From assembly GCF_006503695.1 (NCBI RefSeq), contig NZ_SBIK01000003.1, forward strand, positions 100,001 to 146,609: a stretch of 46,609 bases of DNA. Reading direction: 5' to 3'. Position 1 is the first letter of the stretch; the number at the start of each line of letters is the position of its first letter. The translations under genes were made by a program, and so were the position numbers. This DNA comes from Tepidiphilus succinatimandens. GTDB lineage: Bacteria > Pseudomonadota > Gammaproteobacteria > Burkholderiales > Rhodocyclaceae. Under the pieces are notes generated by a model. It was not told where the DNA came from and ran no database searches. It saw nothing but the letters and a program-made list of their open reading frames with translations. This document shows positions 1 through 11,946 of this stretch, one piece after another.

Positions 1-296
1 TTTCGCGGAACTGACCCGATACCCCACGGAAATGATGGCGTCGAGGTTGTAGTGCTTGAGCCGGCGTCGTACCTGCCGCGCGCCCTCCTGGCGAACTACC
101 GAGAAATCCTCGGTAGTTGCCGCCTCCTGAAGCTCCCGCTCCTTGTAAATGTTCTTGAGGTGCAGGCTGATGTTGTCACTGGAAGTGCCGAACAGCTCGG
201 CCATCTGCGCCTGCGTCAGCCACACGGTCTCTCCCTCCAGCCGCACCTGGACCGGACCGTTTTCAGCTTCGAAGATGACGAGTTGCCCAGCTTCGT

Positions 297-300
<4 letters not shown>
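1..300 (-). CDS. rhuM: RhuM family protein, N-terminal part (runs off left edge)
   Basis: The first 100 residues are present; the 3' end lies outside the window. The protein opens with MNEAGQLVIFEAENG, then a segment reading WLTQAQMAELFGTSSDNIS, which looks like a helix-turn-helix, and ends near HYNLDAIISVGYRVSS. This matches the N-terminal part of the RhuM ('virulence protein RhuM') family, whose members often sit inside type I restriction operons between hsdS and hsdR. Their biochemical role is not established. The ATG overlaps the stop of the preceding remnant gene by 4 bases (ATGA), so translation is probably coupled. Family assignment is strong from the characteristic LHLKNIYKE and HYNLDAIISVGYRV stretches. 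Function is unknown. Confidence 0.85.
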
Positions 301-629
<329 letters not shown>

Positions 630-680
630 TGCGCTTCTCCTTGTTCTTGGCGGGAACTCTGACGGGAGTCTCAGAAACAC

Positions 681-2392
681 TCAAACTCTACTTGCTATCT
701 CAGTTCCAAAGCAGGACTGAACCAGCTCGCAAAATTTGCTGATGGCTTCCGCATCAATCTGATTGGAAGCATAGCAATACAGTATATGCTGAGGTTTTCT
801 GTCGACACGACCGGGATGCGGGACACCTAATAGGTTTTCAAGATTATTTGGTATCGTTACAACCTTGCGTGTAAATTGTGCGTTTCTCGAATCAAGAATG
901 AGCTGATTGAGTCCCTCGTGCTTGTCACTGTTGTTGTCGTCGTCAATCAGGACAGCATGGGAGACGCCAAGGCCGCTTAGTAGATTCATGAAGCGGTGGA
1001 TGTTATATTTTCCTAGACAGTCCAGCACATAGACCCCTTGCGGCAAGGATAGCTTTCCATCGTCCAGCAGACGATTGATCAGCGCTGTTTCGCTTGGCCC
1101 TTCCACCAACAGGACATGCTGGGCAAATAGCAATCCCGCCCGATCCGGATTTAGCCATAAGAAGTACTTTATGGATTCCATTTCTGGCCGCCGATCATCG
1201 GCATGCATATCTTTTGCTAATTTGGGATACTTCTTGGCAACCTCTTGAATGCTTTGATTGGCATCCACGATGAGGTTCCACCGCGCGTCATCTATTTGAT
1301 AGATAGACACGATCCCGTTACTCCGTCGAGCTCGGATGATCGCGGGGATCCGCGAGACATTCCTACTCACAAAGTGGGCGGAGTGTGTGGTGCATACAAT
1401 TTGCCAATCCTCCGCATCGCTTACTTTGACAAGGTTTCGCGCCAGATCGACCTGTTGAGGCGGATGCAGGAATGCTTCGGGCTCTTCGAAGAGCACCAGG
1501 TTCAGAGAGGGCGAGAAGTCCTTCGCCTTCTTTGACACTTTCTGGGGTACGTACTTCGCACCAAGCTGAATAAGCGAATAAATGAAGTGGCGCTGAAAAC
1601 CGGAACCAAAGTATTCAACTCCTTGCGGCTTTTCATGGCAATCGTCGCGGATACTCCATCCAAGCATGGACTTGATGATCTCCGCGGTAGATGGAGCCGT
1701 GAACTCTAGACTGAATCTTGCTTGCCATGACGCAAGCGACGCATTTAGGTCGTCCTCAAAACTCGACAGTGACCGCTTGTCCTCGGTCTCTATCGCCCGA
1801 ACGCTATCCGCAAAGGCCTTAACACTATTAGCCAGAGCTGTGTAGGCATCACTCTTCTCCACAACATCCGACATGATGTTGGTAATCAGGTCGCGTAGGG
1901 CCGATGGGCCACTCAGCTTGGTATGTTCGTCAACCTTGCTGATTGCCGGAATGTAGATCAGATCACCGAACTTGCCGCTTTGAACATTCTTTGCGCCGTA
2001 GAACGGAGTATTTGACAGGACACCATCGGACTTATAACCCAGTATCCAGCCAGCAGCATTTTTTCCGTCATCGAGCTTTTCGTTCGTCTGAAAGTACTTC
2101 CTAACCTTCAGAGATTTGCTGTCTGTCTTGTATTCATCCTTCAGGGATTCATGCTCCTCATCTGTCAGAGCAAAGGTTAGTTCAACCCAAGACTCTTGAT
2201 CAGTAGCGCCTTTGAGGGGAAAGTCGGCCTCCTTCTTGAACTTGAATCCGTCCTTTTCGTAAAAGGCACGGATGCAGTCAATGATCGTGCTTTTACCCGA
2301 GTTGTTCGCGCCAACAATGAGCGAGTAAGGATGAAACGCCATGGATGCGTCCAAGATTCCACGAAAATTGTGGATCGAAATATGTGTCAGCT

Positions 2393-2396
<4 letters not shown>
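681..2396 (-). CDS. OLD-family ATPase/TOPRIM nuclease (Gabija GajA-like architecture)
   Basis: The 571-residue protein has an ABC-type ATPase half and a TOPRIM half. Visible motifs are Walker A GANNSGKST (29-37), a signature-like GSGFQRH (264-270), Walker B with LVLFEEPEAFLHP (300-312), a switch histidine in TTHSAH (337-341), then TOPRIM LLVEGPSE with Glu432 and LIDDDN with Asp485 and Asp487. Such proteins are ATP-regulated DNA nucleases, found alone (class 1 OLD) or paired with a UvrD-like helicase (Gabija). No helicase lies next to it here. The ATG overlaps the hsdS stop by 4 bases (ATGA), so it is translated as part of the restriction operon. Its DNA is visibly AT-richer than all neighbours, indicating recent acquisition. 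A role in defence is inferred from family and location. Confidence 0.85.
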
Positions 2397-3754
<1,358 letters not shown>

Positions 3755-3834
3755 ACCCAATCTCCGTCCAGTCACCGCATCTGCCACACCCCGCCCGAAC
3801 GTTTCGCCGCGCAAATCACATCTTCGTCCGCCAC

Positions 3835-4992
3835 TCACGCCTGCGCTCCTTCATTCAGAATGTCCAGATACCGCTGATAGGCAAACACCCGTTCGCGGCT
3901 TTTGTGGGTGAGTTCGTGCAGGATTCCGAGGTGCACGAGTGCCTCCACGTGCCGGGCGGCGGTGGCGAAGCTGACGCCGGTTTGCTGGGCGAGCATGCCG
4001 ATGGTGGCCACGGGGCGGCGGCGCAGGGCGTCGAACAGGTGTAGCGCATTGGCGGCGCTGCGGCCGAGGGTGCTCACGCGCACGGCGTCTTGCTGAAACA
4101 GCGCGAGCAGGCGGTGCGCGGTGTCCATGGCGCCAGTGGCGGTTTGCTCGACGCCTTCGAGGAAGAAATCCAGCCAGGATTCCCAGTCGCCGGTGTGGCG
4201 CACGGCGTCGAGCTGGCGGTAGTACTCGGCGCGGTGCTGTTTGAAATACAGCGAGAGGTACAAGAGCGGCTGGCGCAGCACGCCGTCGTGATGCAGGATC
4301 AGGGCGATGAGGAGCCTTCCCACGCGCCCGTTGCCATCCAGAAACGGGTGGATGGTTTCGAACTGCACGTGCGCGAGCGCCGCCTTGACGAGCGCCCCCG
4401 GGGCGTCAGGCGCGTGCAGGTAGCGCTCCAGCGCGCCCATGCAGGGTTCGACTTCCTGCGGCGGCGGGGGCACGAACTGGGCGTTGCCCGGCCGGGTGCC
4501 GCCGAGCCAGTTCTGGCTGGTGCGAAATTCGCCGGGTTGCTTGGTCGCGCCGCGCCCGCTCGCCAGCAGCCGGGCGTGGATTTCGCGCAGCAGCCGGTTG
4601 CACAGCGGAAAGCCTTCACGCAGGCGCGCCGGGCCGTGTTCCAGCGCGGCGACGTAGTTGGAGACTTCGGTGACATCGTCGAAGGGCACGCCGGGCGCCT
4701 GGTCGAGCTCGAACATCAAAAGATCGGACAGCGAGGACTGCGTGCCTTCGATCTGGCTGGAAAGCACCGCCTCGCGCCGCACGTAGGCGTAGAGGAAAAG
4801 ATCGGGCTCGGGTAGCAGTGCGGTGATGGCATCCAGCCGTCCGCAGGCGAGCAGCGCGCGTTCGAGCAGGCGCTGGCGCGCGCCGGTCAGCTCGATGGCG
4901 GGTGTCGGCGGCAGGGGCGCCGGCACAAAGGCGCGTACCGTCTCGCCCGCCACGGCGGTGGCGGTGTATGTTCCCGTGGTTCCGCGTTGCAC
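3835..4992 (-). CDS. Fic family protein, class II, with C-terminal winged helix
   Basis: Fic enzymes usually transfer AMP from ATP to a hydroxyl side chain of a target protein. The catalytic motif HPFLDGNGR (215-223) is intact, including His215 and the anion-binding GNGR. An N-terminal inhibitory helix motif SSQIEGT (78-84), of the (S/T)xxxE(G/N) type, marks this as an auto-inhibited class II protein, and Glu82 would be the inhibitory residue. The C-terminal part (about 310-370) looks like a winged helix (ATIGMLAQQTGVSFATAARHVEALVHLGIL), so the protein may bind DNA. It starts with GTG preceded by GGGAGG 8 bases upstream. It lies inside the hsd operon, between the AlbA_2 gene and hsdS, and palindromic repeats precede it. 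Target and role here are unknown. Confidence 0.9.
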   Translation of the reverse strand: MQRGTTGTYTATAVAGETVRAFVPAPLPPTPAIELTGARQRLLERALLACGRLDAITALLPEPDLFLYAYVRREAVLSSQIEGTQSSLSDLLMFELDQAPGVPFDDVTEVSNYVAALEHGPARLREGFPLCNRLLREIHARLLASGRGATKQPGEFRTSQNWLGGTRPGNAQFVPPPPQEVEPCMGALERYLHAPDAPGALVKAALAHVQFETIHPFLDGNGRVGRLLIALILHHDGVLRQPLLYLSLYFKQHRAEYYRQLDAVRHTGDWESWLDFFLEGVEQTATGAMDTAHRLLALFQQDAVRVSTLGRSAANALHLFDALRRRPVATIGMLAQQTGVSFATAARHVEALVHLGILHELTHKSRERVFAYQRYLDILNEGAQA

Positions 4993-5016
4993 CGCTGGCC
5001 TCCCTGAGATCGGCTG

Positions 5017-5032
5017 TTTTCACGAGTGAAAA
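5017..5032. promoter_or_regulatory. Candidate operator upstream of fic (TTTTCAC/GTGAAAA palindrome)
   Basis: TTTTCAC and GTGAAAA form a perfect 7-base inverted repeat around a 2-base centre, about 25 bases upstream of the fic start codon. A third exact GTGAAAA copy begins at 5067. The position between promoter region and start codon suggests an operator, perhaps bound by the winged helix of Fic itself or by the upstream AlbA_2 protein. This is inferred from symmetry and position only. Confidence 0.45.
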
Positions 5033-5067
5033 TGAGGCACTAGGCTATTTTTACATGAATCGACCCG

Positions 5068-5086
5068 TGAAAATAGCACATTTTCA
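5068..5086. promoter_or_regulatory. Second operator-like inverted repeat upstream of fic
   Basis: TGAAAAT and ATTTTCA form a 7-base inverted repeat separated by AGCAC. It carries the same TGAAAA core as the palindrome at 5017-5032, about 50 bases away. The pair looks like a two-site operator in the 253-base gap before fic. No convincing -35/-10 pair could be placed on the minus strand. Confidence 0.4.
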
Positions 5087-5176
5087 AAACTCTGTAGCGG
5101 ACAATATGTGCTACGAAACCGGACCGTTCTATTTGTTGACAACAGCCCTGTGAGCAATACGAGTACCGCGAAAGCG

Positions 5177-5192
5177 AATGCACGCGTGCATT
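5177..5192. repeat. 16-bp perfect palindrome AATGCACGCGTGCATT
   Basis: This is a fully self-complementary 16-base sequence in the gap between the AlbA_2 gene and fic. It is unrelated in sequence to the GTGAAAA and TATGAGC motifs on either side. It may be another protein-binding site. Confidence 0.4.
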
Positions 5193-5213
5193 TTTATGGG
5201 AATCGCGCATAAA

Positions 5214-5269
5214 TATGAGCGGCTCTTCAAAACTTATGAGCGCGCTCATATCTTTTGTCCCCGCTCATA
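5214..5269. promoter_or_regulatory. Cluster of four TATGAGC half-sites, nearly symmetric
   Basis: TATGAGC occurs at 5214-5220 and 5235-5241, and its reverse complement GCTCATA at 5244-5250 and 5263-5269. The inner pair forms the 16-base perfect palindrome TATGAGCGCGCTCATA. The outer pair is placed almost symmetrically about the same centre. The cluster overlaps the stop codon and last codons (WYERGQKI) of the AlbA_2 gene, so part of it is coding. It looks like a multi-site operator for a DNA-binding protein of this locus, which is an inference from the repeat geometry. Confidence 0.5.
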
Positions 5270-6943
5270 CCAGGCGCCCTTGCGCGCACCATGGCGCACC
5301 AGGCGGCCCTCGTCCACGAGCCGGGACAGCAGCCGTGTGGCCTGGTAGGGGCCGATGCGGCATAGCTCCGCGACTTCCCGGCGTGTGATCCGCCCGTGTT
5401 TTTCCACGTATTGCAACACCATTTGCTCCTGCTGCAACGGCTCGAATCCGCGCTGCCGGACGTAGCCCGCTTTGTCGCCCAACAGCCTATAGACGGCGGC
5501 GGCCAGATGCCAGGTGCGGCCTTTCTTCTGTCCGCGCTCTTCGACGAGGCCCGCTTCCACCAGAGTGTGCAAGGTGGAGCGGGTTTGCGCTTCGGATTTC
5601 TGCAGGAGGTGTGCGGCATCACCGGTCGTGAGGCTGCGCTCCTGCCACAAGGCGTTGAGGATCAGCAGCTCGTCCAAACCCAAGACACGTCCACCTTGAC
5701 CTTCCGTGACGAGCAGACGCACGAAATCGAGATTGGCCTCGCCGCCGGGGATGACGAGGGTGACCCCCGTTGCATCGCTGCGTGCGTAAGACGGCGCCGG
5801 GCGACCGTTGCGCAACTGCTCGTAGAAGATGGTATCGATGCCGCGCGCGGTGCGTTCGACGATGCCGGCGCGCTTGAATGCATCGGCGAGCAGAGGGTTC
5901 CTTGGGCGAGGGGCGGTGACGAGCAGGTTGTCGAGGCGCACGCCTTCGGGAAAGCCGCCGGGATTGCTGATTTCGATCCGGTCCCGGTGCCATTGGAAAT
6001 GCACCGCCCCCAGACGCAGATAGTCGCGGTGGATGAGGGCGTTGGCTACCGCCTCGCGCAGGGCACGCTCGGGGTAATCCGGCACGCCTACGCGCAGCAG
6101 GCCGACCATCAGCTCCTGCTCGCGGTTGCGGGCGCGGATGCGAGCCTCGATTTCCTCCATGATCCTCAGCAGCGGCCAGCGGAAGAAGTCGTTGACCTCC
6201 ACGTCGAGTCCGCGCAGCACCTGAAAAGCCGCTTCGTGGGCGGGCACAAAACGGCGCAGGGCGTCTTCCTTGCCAAAGAGCAGCAGAGCGGCCAGGCGCA
6301 CGCCGCGCACGCTGCCGTTGGCTTCGACCACGCCGAGTGCCTTGGCAAGGTCCAGATCCGGAAGGTCGAGCAGGCTTTCGTCACTGCGGCCGCGCCGCTC
6401 ACGTACGCTGCGGCGGAAGCGCTCGAACTCCAACGGGTCGAGGTCCTGCCAACGGGCTTCAGCGATGATCTGCGCCGAGGGATCCAGCAACCCTCGACCG
6501 GCTTGCAGGGACTGCACGTCATGGGCATCCATCGGCATGCAGGCGGGTTTCCCGTCACCGCCTGTTGTTCGGCGTAAAAAGACGCCGTCCGCGCTGGCTA
6601 TGGGGTGCTGCTGCGGTGGAATTTCAATCACGAGTACAAAGCGGCCATCGAGTTCGACCGACTCAACCCGCACCGCTACCGAAGGGCGGGTCTGGTTGGC
6701 GATCAGGGCAGCGAGCTTGTTGCGGTCGGTGGTGTCGCCGTGTCGCGGGCGTGCACCGGTGATACGTCCATCGTCTTCGACGCCGATCAACAGGTATCCC
6801 GGTTCATGTCCGCTGCGATTGGCCAGGCACACGACGGCTTTCACGAGGTCGCGATCGTTGAGCGGTGTCCGTTCCTCGCCCTTGAACTCGACCGCGAGGG
6901 TTTCGCCTGCGGCGATCATCTGCAAGAGCTCATCGGCTGTCAT
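5246..6943 (-). CDS. Schlafen AlbA_2 domain / GHKL ATPase-like putative regulator
   Basis: This 565-residue protein starts at MTADELLQMIAAGETLAVEFKGE, the hallmark opening of AlbA_2 (Schlafen-like) proteins sometimes annotated as 'ATP-dependent DNA helicase RecG-related' or 'transcriptional regulator'. Next comes a GHKL-type ATPase segment with REAVANALIHRDYL (an N-box-like motif) and ISNPGGFPEGV, then winged-helix modules near the C-terminus (ITRREVAELCRIGPYQATRLLSRLVDEGRLVRHG). The ATG at 6943 has GTGGAG 6 bases upstream; the frame runs 9 codons further up without a better site. It lies between hsdM and fic in the same direction. Such genes recur in restriction loci and are thought to act as regulators or accessory effectors; the exact role is unknown. 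Confidence 0.8.
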   Translation of the reverse strand: MTADELLQMIAAGETLAVEFKGEERTPLNDRDLVKAVVCLANRSGHEPGYLLIGVEDDGRITGARPRHGDTTDRNKLAALIANQTRPSVAVRVESVELDGRFVLVIEIPPQQHPIASADGVFLRRTTGGDGKPACMPMDAHDVQSLQAGRGLLDPSAQIIAEARWQDLDPLEFERFRRSVRERRGRSDESLLDLPDLDLAKALGVVEANGSVRGVRLAALLLFGKEDALRRFVPAHEAAFQVLRGLDVEVNDFFRWPLLRIMEEIEARIRARNREQELMVGLLRVGVPDYPERALREAVANALIHRDYLRLGAVHFQWHRDRIEISNPGGFPEGVRLDNLLVTAPRPRNPLLADAFKRAGIVERTARGIDTIFYEQLRNGRPAPSYARSDATGVTLVIPGGEANLDFVRLLVTEGQGGRVLGLDELLILNALWQERSLTTGDAAHLLQKSEAQTRSTLHTLVEAGLVEERGQKKGRTWHLAAAVYRLLGDKAGYVRQRGFEPLQQEQMVLQYVEKHGRITRREVAELCRIGPYQATRLLSRLVDEGRLVRHGARKGAWYERGQKI

Positions 6944-6994
6944 ATCGCGCTCCACTTGGGGGGCACACAAAGGCAGCTATGTTCAACGCAGCGT

Positions 6995-8542
<1,548 letters not shown>

Positions 8543-8577
8543 GGACTTGCTCTGTGCGTTTTGCCGCGAGGCGGCGA

Positions 8578-9507
8578 TCAAGGATGCACGTCGGGAATGA
8601 AGCGCAAGACTTCACCGTTGATGCAGTAGCGCAGGCCGGTGGGCGCAGGGCCGTCGTCGAAGACATGTCCTAGGTGGATGCCCGTGCTGGCGCTGCGCAC
8701 TTCGGTACGGATCATGCCGTGCGAGCGGTCTTCGTGTAGCGTCACCGCGCCGGGGAGGGCTTCATGGAAGCTCGGCCAGCCGCAGGGGCTGTCGAACTTC
8801 GCCTCCGAGCGGAAAAGCGGTGCGTTGCTCAGGCGATCGACATAGACGCCAGGGCGCCGCTCGTCGAGGTGGGGGCCGGTGAAGGGGCGTTCCGTGCCTT
8901 GCTCGCAGGCGATCCAGCGCGCGAGCGGCGGCAGGTGGCGCTCGGCGAGCGTGCGCCAAAAGGAATGCGGCATGCGCACGCCCGTGCCTCCCAGGCCGCA
9001 GTACCCGTTCGGGTGCTTCAGCAGGTAGTGCTGATGGTATTCCTCGGCCGGCGTGTAGGAAACGAGCGGGGCGATTTCGGTGACGATCGGCCCGTAGCCG
9101 GCGGCCGAGAGCGCCCGTTGATAGGCGTCGCGCGTGGCGAGCGCCGCTTCTCTTTGTTCCGGCGTGGTGGTGTAGATCGCGCTGCGGTAGTTGCTGCCGA
9201 AGTCGTTTCCTTGTCGGTCGAGCTGGGTGGGATCGTGGTTTTCCCAAAACCAGGCGAGCACGGCTTCCGGGAGCAGCAGTTCGGGGTCATAGACGACCTT
9301 GACGACTTCGGCATGATTGCGTCCGCTCACCGATCCCCGGAGCAGGCGCTGCTCGAAGTCGAGCACCGCGTCGTAGGTGGGGTCGGGAAAGCTGCCTCCT
9401 GCGTAGCCCACTTCGGTTTCGAGCACTCCGGGCAGCGCGGCCATGCGCTTTTGCGCGCCCCAGAAACATCCCATGCCGAGGACGAGGGTTTCTCGCCGAT
9501 CACTCAT
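8578..9507 (-). CDS. msrAB: Fused peptide-methionine sulfoxide reductase MsrA-MsrB
   Basis: The 309-residue protein repairs oxidised methionine: MsrA reduces the S-sulfoxide and MsrB the R-sulfoxide. The MsrA half has the catalytic GCFWG motif (Cys14) and a GYCGLGG segment with a likely resolving cysteine. The MsrB half carries [20 protein letters not shown] and the catalytic RYCING. The two CxxC pairs that bind structural zinc in many MsrB proteins are absent ([10 protein letters not shown] and [12 protein letters not shown] at these places), so it is a zinc-free type. No signal peptide is seen, suggesting a cytoplasmic enzyme. The ATG overlaps the permease stop by 4 bases (ATGA), so the two are co-translated. 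Confidence 0.95.
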   Translation of the reverse strand: MSDRRETLVLGMGCFWGAQKRMAALPGVLETEVGYAGGSFPDPTYDAVLDFEQRLLRGSVSGRNHAEVVKVVYDPELLLPEAVLAWFWENHDPTQLDRQGNDFGSNYRSAIYTTTPEQREAALATRDAYQRALSAAGYGPIVTEIAPLVSYTPAEEYHQHYLLKHPNGYCGLGGTGVRMPHSFWRTLAERHLPPLARWIACEQGTERPFTGPHLDERRPGVYVDRLSNAPLFRSEAKFDSPCGWPSFHEALPGAVTLHEDRSHGMIRTEVRSASTGIHLGHVFDDGPAPTGLRYCINGEVLRFIPDVHP

Positions 9508-10907
9508 ACAGCCTCCTTGGTCCGCACTTGCAGCCGCAGCTGCAGCCGGTAGCAGAGCCACATGAACCCCACCCAGATGGGCAGGGCGATGACGGAAGCG
9601 CGCGTGCCGGGGTTGTCGAGCATCAGAAAGAGCAGGAAGGCGACGAAGGCGAGGCAGAGGTAGTTGGCGAGCGGGCTCCAGAAGGCCTTGAAAGCAGGGG
9701 TGACGTGGCGCTGCTGCAGGACGCGGCGGAATTTGAGGTGGGTGAGGCTGATCATGGTCCAGTTGATCACCAGGGCGGCCACGACGAGCGACATCAGCAG
9801 TTCCAGGGCGCTTTGCGGCAGGAGGTAATTGACCGCCACGCAGAAGAAGGTGATGAGCGCGGAGACGCCCACCGCCAGGACCGGTACGCCGCGGCGGTTG
9901 ATTCTCATGAGGGCGCGGGGGGCGTCGCCTTGTTCGGCCAGGCCGTAGAGCATGCGGCTGTTGCAATAGACGCCGCTGTTGTAGACCGACAGGGCTGCCG
10001 TGAGCACGACGAGGTTGAGCAGGTGCGCCGCCGTGTCGCTGCCGATGAGCGAGAAGATGCGCACGAAGGGGCTGGCGCTGTAGGGATCGCCGGCGGCGCT
10101 GAGCGAGGCCACCAGCTGGTCCCAGGGATAGAGGGAGAGCAGCACGGCGATCGCGCCGATGTAGAAGATGAGGATGCGGTAGACCACCTGATTGATGGCC
10201 TTGGGGATGACGCGGCGCGGGTCGGAGGCTTCGGCAGCGGTGATGCCGACGAGTTCGAGGCCGCCAAAGGAGAACATGATGATCGGCAGGGTAACCACCA
10301 GGCTGCCGAAGCCGTGGGGGAAGAATCCGCCGTGGCGCCAGAGGTTGGTGACGCTCGCCTGCTCGCCGCCCCGGCCGCTCATGAGCAGGTAGAGGCCGAG
10401 CACGATCATGCCGACGATGGCGGCCACCTTGATGATGGAGAACCAGAATTCGGCTTCGCCAAAAGCGCGCACGTTGGCGAGGTTGATCAGGTTGATGAGG
10501 AGGAAGAACGCCAGAACGGTGATCCAGGTGGGGATCTCCGGCCACCAGAACTGGACGTATTTGCCGATCGCCGTCAGCTCGGCCATGCCGACGAGCACGT
10601 AGAGCACCCAGTAGTTCCAGCCGGAGAGAAAGCCGGCGAAGCGGCCCCAGTAGGTGTGGGCGAAGTGGCTAAAGGAGCCGGCCACGGGTTCTTCGACGAT
10701 CATCTCGCCGAGCTGGCGCATGATGAGGAAGGCGATGAGGCCACCGATGGCATAGCCGAGCAGCATCGACGGTCCGGCCGTGGCGAGCACACCGGCCGAG
10801 CCGAGGAAGAGCCCGGTGCCGATGGCGCCGCCCAGGGCGATGAGCTGGATGTGACGGTTTTTCAGGCCGCGGCGCAGCGGGGCCTCGTGGAGGGTGGAAG
10901 CGGTCAT
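9504..10907 (-). CDS. Aromatic amino-acid permease family transporter (AroP/PheP-like)
   Basis: The 467-residue protein is an inner-membrane proton-coupled amino-acid transporter of the APC superfamily, AAT family, with about 12 membrane segments. The family motif RGLKNRHIQLIALGGAIGTGLFLGS opens the first segment, and the C-terminal part (FWSPLANYLCLAFVAFLLFLMLDNPGTR... WVGFMWLCY) resembles PheP and AroP of E. coli. Phenylalanine, tyrosine or tryptophan are the likely substrates, though closely related proteins carry other amino acids. It is the first gene of a two-gene unit with msrAB. The start ATG has only a weak Shine-Dalgarno sequence. No clear promoter was found in the 92 bases between it and sufE. 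Confidence 0.88.
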   Translation of the reverse strand: MTASTLHEAPLRRGLKNRHIQLIALGGAIGTGLFLGSAGVLATAGPSMLLGYAIGGLIAFLIMRQLGEMIVEEPVAGSFSHFAHTYWGRFAGFLSGWNYWVLYVLVGMAELTAIGKYVQFWWPEIPTWITVLAFFLLINLINLANVRAFGEAEFWFSIIKVAAIVGMIVLGLYLLMSGRGGEQASVTNLWRHGGFFPHGFGSLVVTLPIIMFSFGGLELVGITAAEASDPRRVIPKAINQVVYRILIFYIGAIAVLLSLYPWDQLVASLSAAGDPYSASPFVRIFSLIGSDTAAHLLNLVVLTAALSVYNSGVYCNSRMLYGLAEQGDAPRALMRINRRGVPVLAVGVSALITFFCVAVNYLLPQSALELLMSLVVAALVINWTMISLTHLKFRRVLQQRHVTPAFKAFWSPLANYLCLAFVAFLLFLMLDNPGTRASVIALPIWVGFMWLCYRLQLRLQVRTKEAV

Positions 10908-10999
10908 GGGCGACTTTCAGGATCGTGGCAATGGGCGCAATCTTACACGCGTCTTGGGACGGCGCGCCGATCGGTCGAGTTCCTGGAGTCTAGGGGGGA

Positions 11000-11419
11000 T
11001 CAGCGGTTTGCGTCGGCGATCGCCGCGCGGGCGCATTCGCGGATCCGCTCGATCATCGCCCGTAGTCCGTTGCCACGCGTGGGGGATAGGTGAGCGAGCA
11101 AGCCCAGACGCTCGAAAAGCGCGAGGGTGTCGAGTTCCAAGGCTTCCCGCGGCGTTTTGCCCTCGTAGGTGGCGAGTACGATGGCGGCGAGCCCCCGTAC
11201 GATGAGCGCATCGCTGTCGATCGCCAGGCGCAAGCGGCCGTTGTCGAGGCGGCAGACGAGCCAGACGCGGCTTTGGCAGCCGCGCACGAGGTTGGCGTCG
11301 GTACGCTCGGCTTCCGGGAAAGGGGGCAGCGAGCGCCCCAGCTCGATGAGGTAGTCGTAGCGACCGTCCCAGTCGTCGAAGAGGGCGAAATTCTCCTCGA
11401 TCTCAGCGAGCGTCGTCAT
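11000..11419 (-). CDS. sufE: Cysteine desulfuration protein SufE
   Basis: SufE accepts sulfane sulfur from the SufS persulfide and passes it to the SufBCD scaffold. The 139-residue length is typical. The acceptor cysteine lies in RGCQSRVW (Cys48), followed by the conserved GLAAIVLATYEGKTP and LSPTRGNGL motifs. The ATG overlaps the sufT stop by 4 bases (ATGA). It is the last gene of the SUF operon. Confidence 0.95.
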   Translation of the reverse strand: MTTLAEIEENFALFDDWDGRYDYLIELGRSLPPFPEAERTDANLVRGCQSRVWLVCRLDNGRLRLAIDSDALIVRGLAAIVLATYEGKTPREALELDTLALFERLGLLAHLSPTRGNGLRAMIERIRECARAAIADANR

Positions 11420-11946
11420 AGCAGCCCCAGTTCGAGCCGTGCGGTTTCGGAGAGGCGGTCGGATGTCCAGGGAGGGTCGAAGACGACGTTGACCGTGACC
11501 TGCGCCACGCCTGGCAGCTGTTCGATGCGTTGCTTGACTTCCTCGCTGAGCACGGGGCCGAGCGAGCAGCCGGGGGCGGTGAGGGTCATGTCGATGTCGA
11601 CATGGGCGCCGTCCTCTTTCTCTTCGACGTCGAGGCGGTAGATGAGGCCCAGGTCGACGATGTTGACCGGAATTTCAGGATCGTAGATCTGGCGCAGCAC
11701 TTCGAGGATGCGCTCGCGCAGGTCGCCTTCGGTGGGCATCGGCGAGGGGGCGTAAGGGTCGAGCCCGAAGGCGTCGGCATCTTCGCCGGCCACGCGCACG
11801 AGGCGTCCGTCGTGGAGCACGGTGAGGCTGGTGCCCAACGTCTGCGTCAGGCGCACTTCGCTGCCTTGGGGGATCGTGACGGGTTCCCCCGAGGGGACGA
11901 CGATACCGTAGACGTCGCGCCGGGTGGTGACCGTTTGGGCGTTCAT
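11416..11946 (-). CDS. sufT: Fe-S cluster assembly protein SufT (MIP18/DUF59 family)
   Basis: SufT proteins help mature or traffic Fe-S clusters, especially under high cluster demand. The 176-residue protein has an N-terminal extension and a C-terminal MIP18/PaaD-like domain with LRQIYDPEIPVNIVDLGLIYRL and the conserved MTLTAPGCSLGP, whose cysteine is the family's reactive residue. The ATG at 11946 overlaps the sufS stop (ATGA). The frame extends a further 47 codons upstream, but that part lies wholly inside sufS and is not coding. Confidence 0.92.
   Translation of the reverse strand: MNAQTVTTRRDVYGIVVPSGEPVTIPQGSEVRLTQTLGTSLTVLHDGRLVRVAGEDADAFGLDPYAPSPMPTEGDLRERILEVLRQIYDPEIPVNIVDLGLIYRLDVEEKEDGAHVDIDMTLTAPGCSLGPVLSEEVKQRIEQLPGVAQVTVNVVFDPPWTSDRLSETARLELGLL

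Noticed and set aside
5040-5249. A 69-codon minus-strand frame between the AlbA_2 gene and fic
   Set aside because: No similarity is recognised, the ribosome site is poor and the stretch is filled with palindromic control motifs.
8578-9507. MsrB half inactive because the CxxC pairs are missing
   Set aside because: Those cysteines bind structural zinc and are absent from a known zinc-free class; the catalytic cysteine in RYCING is present.
9508-10545. A 5' extension of the msrAB frame across the permease gene
   Set aside because: The extension is an arginine/proline-rich frame-shifted reading of the permease. MsrA homology begins at the ATG at 9507, which overlaps the permease stop.
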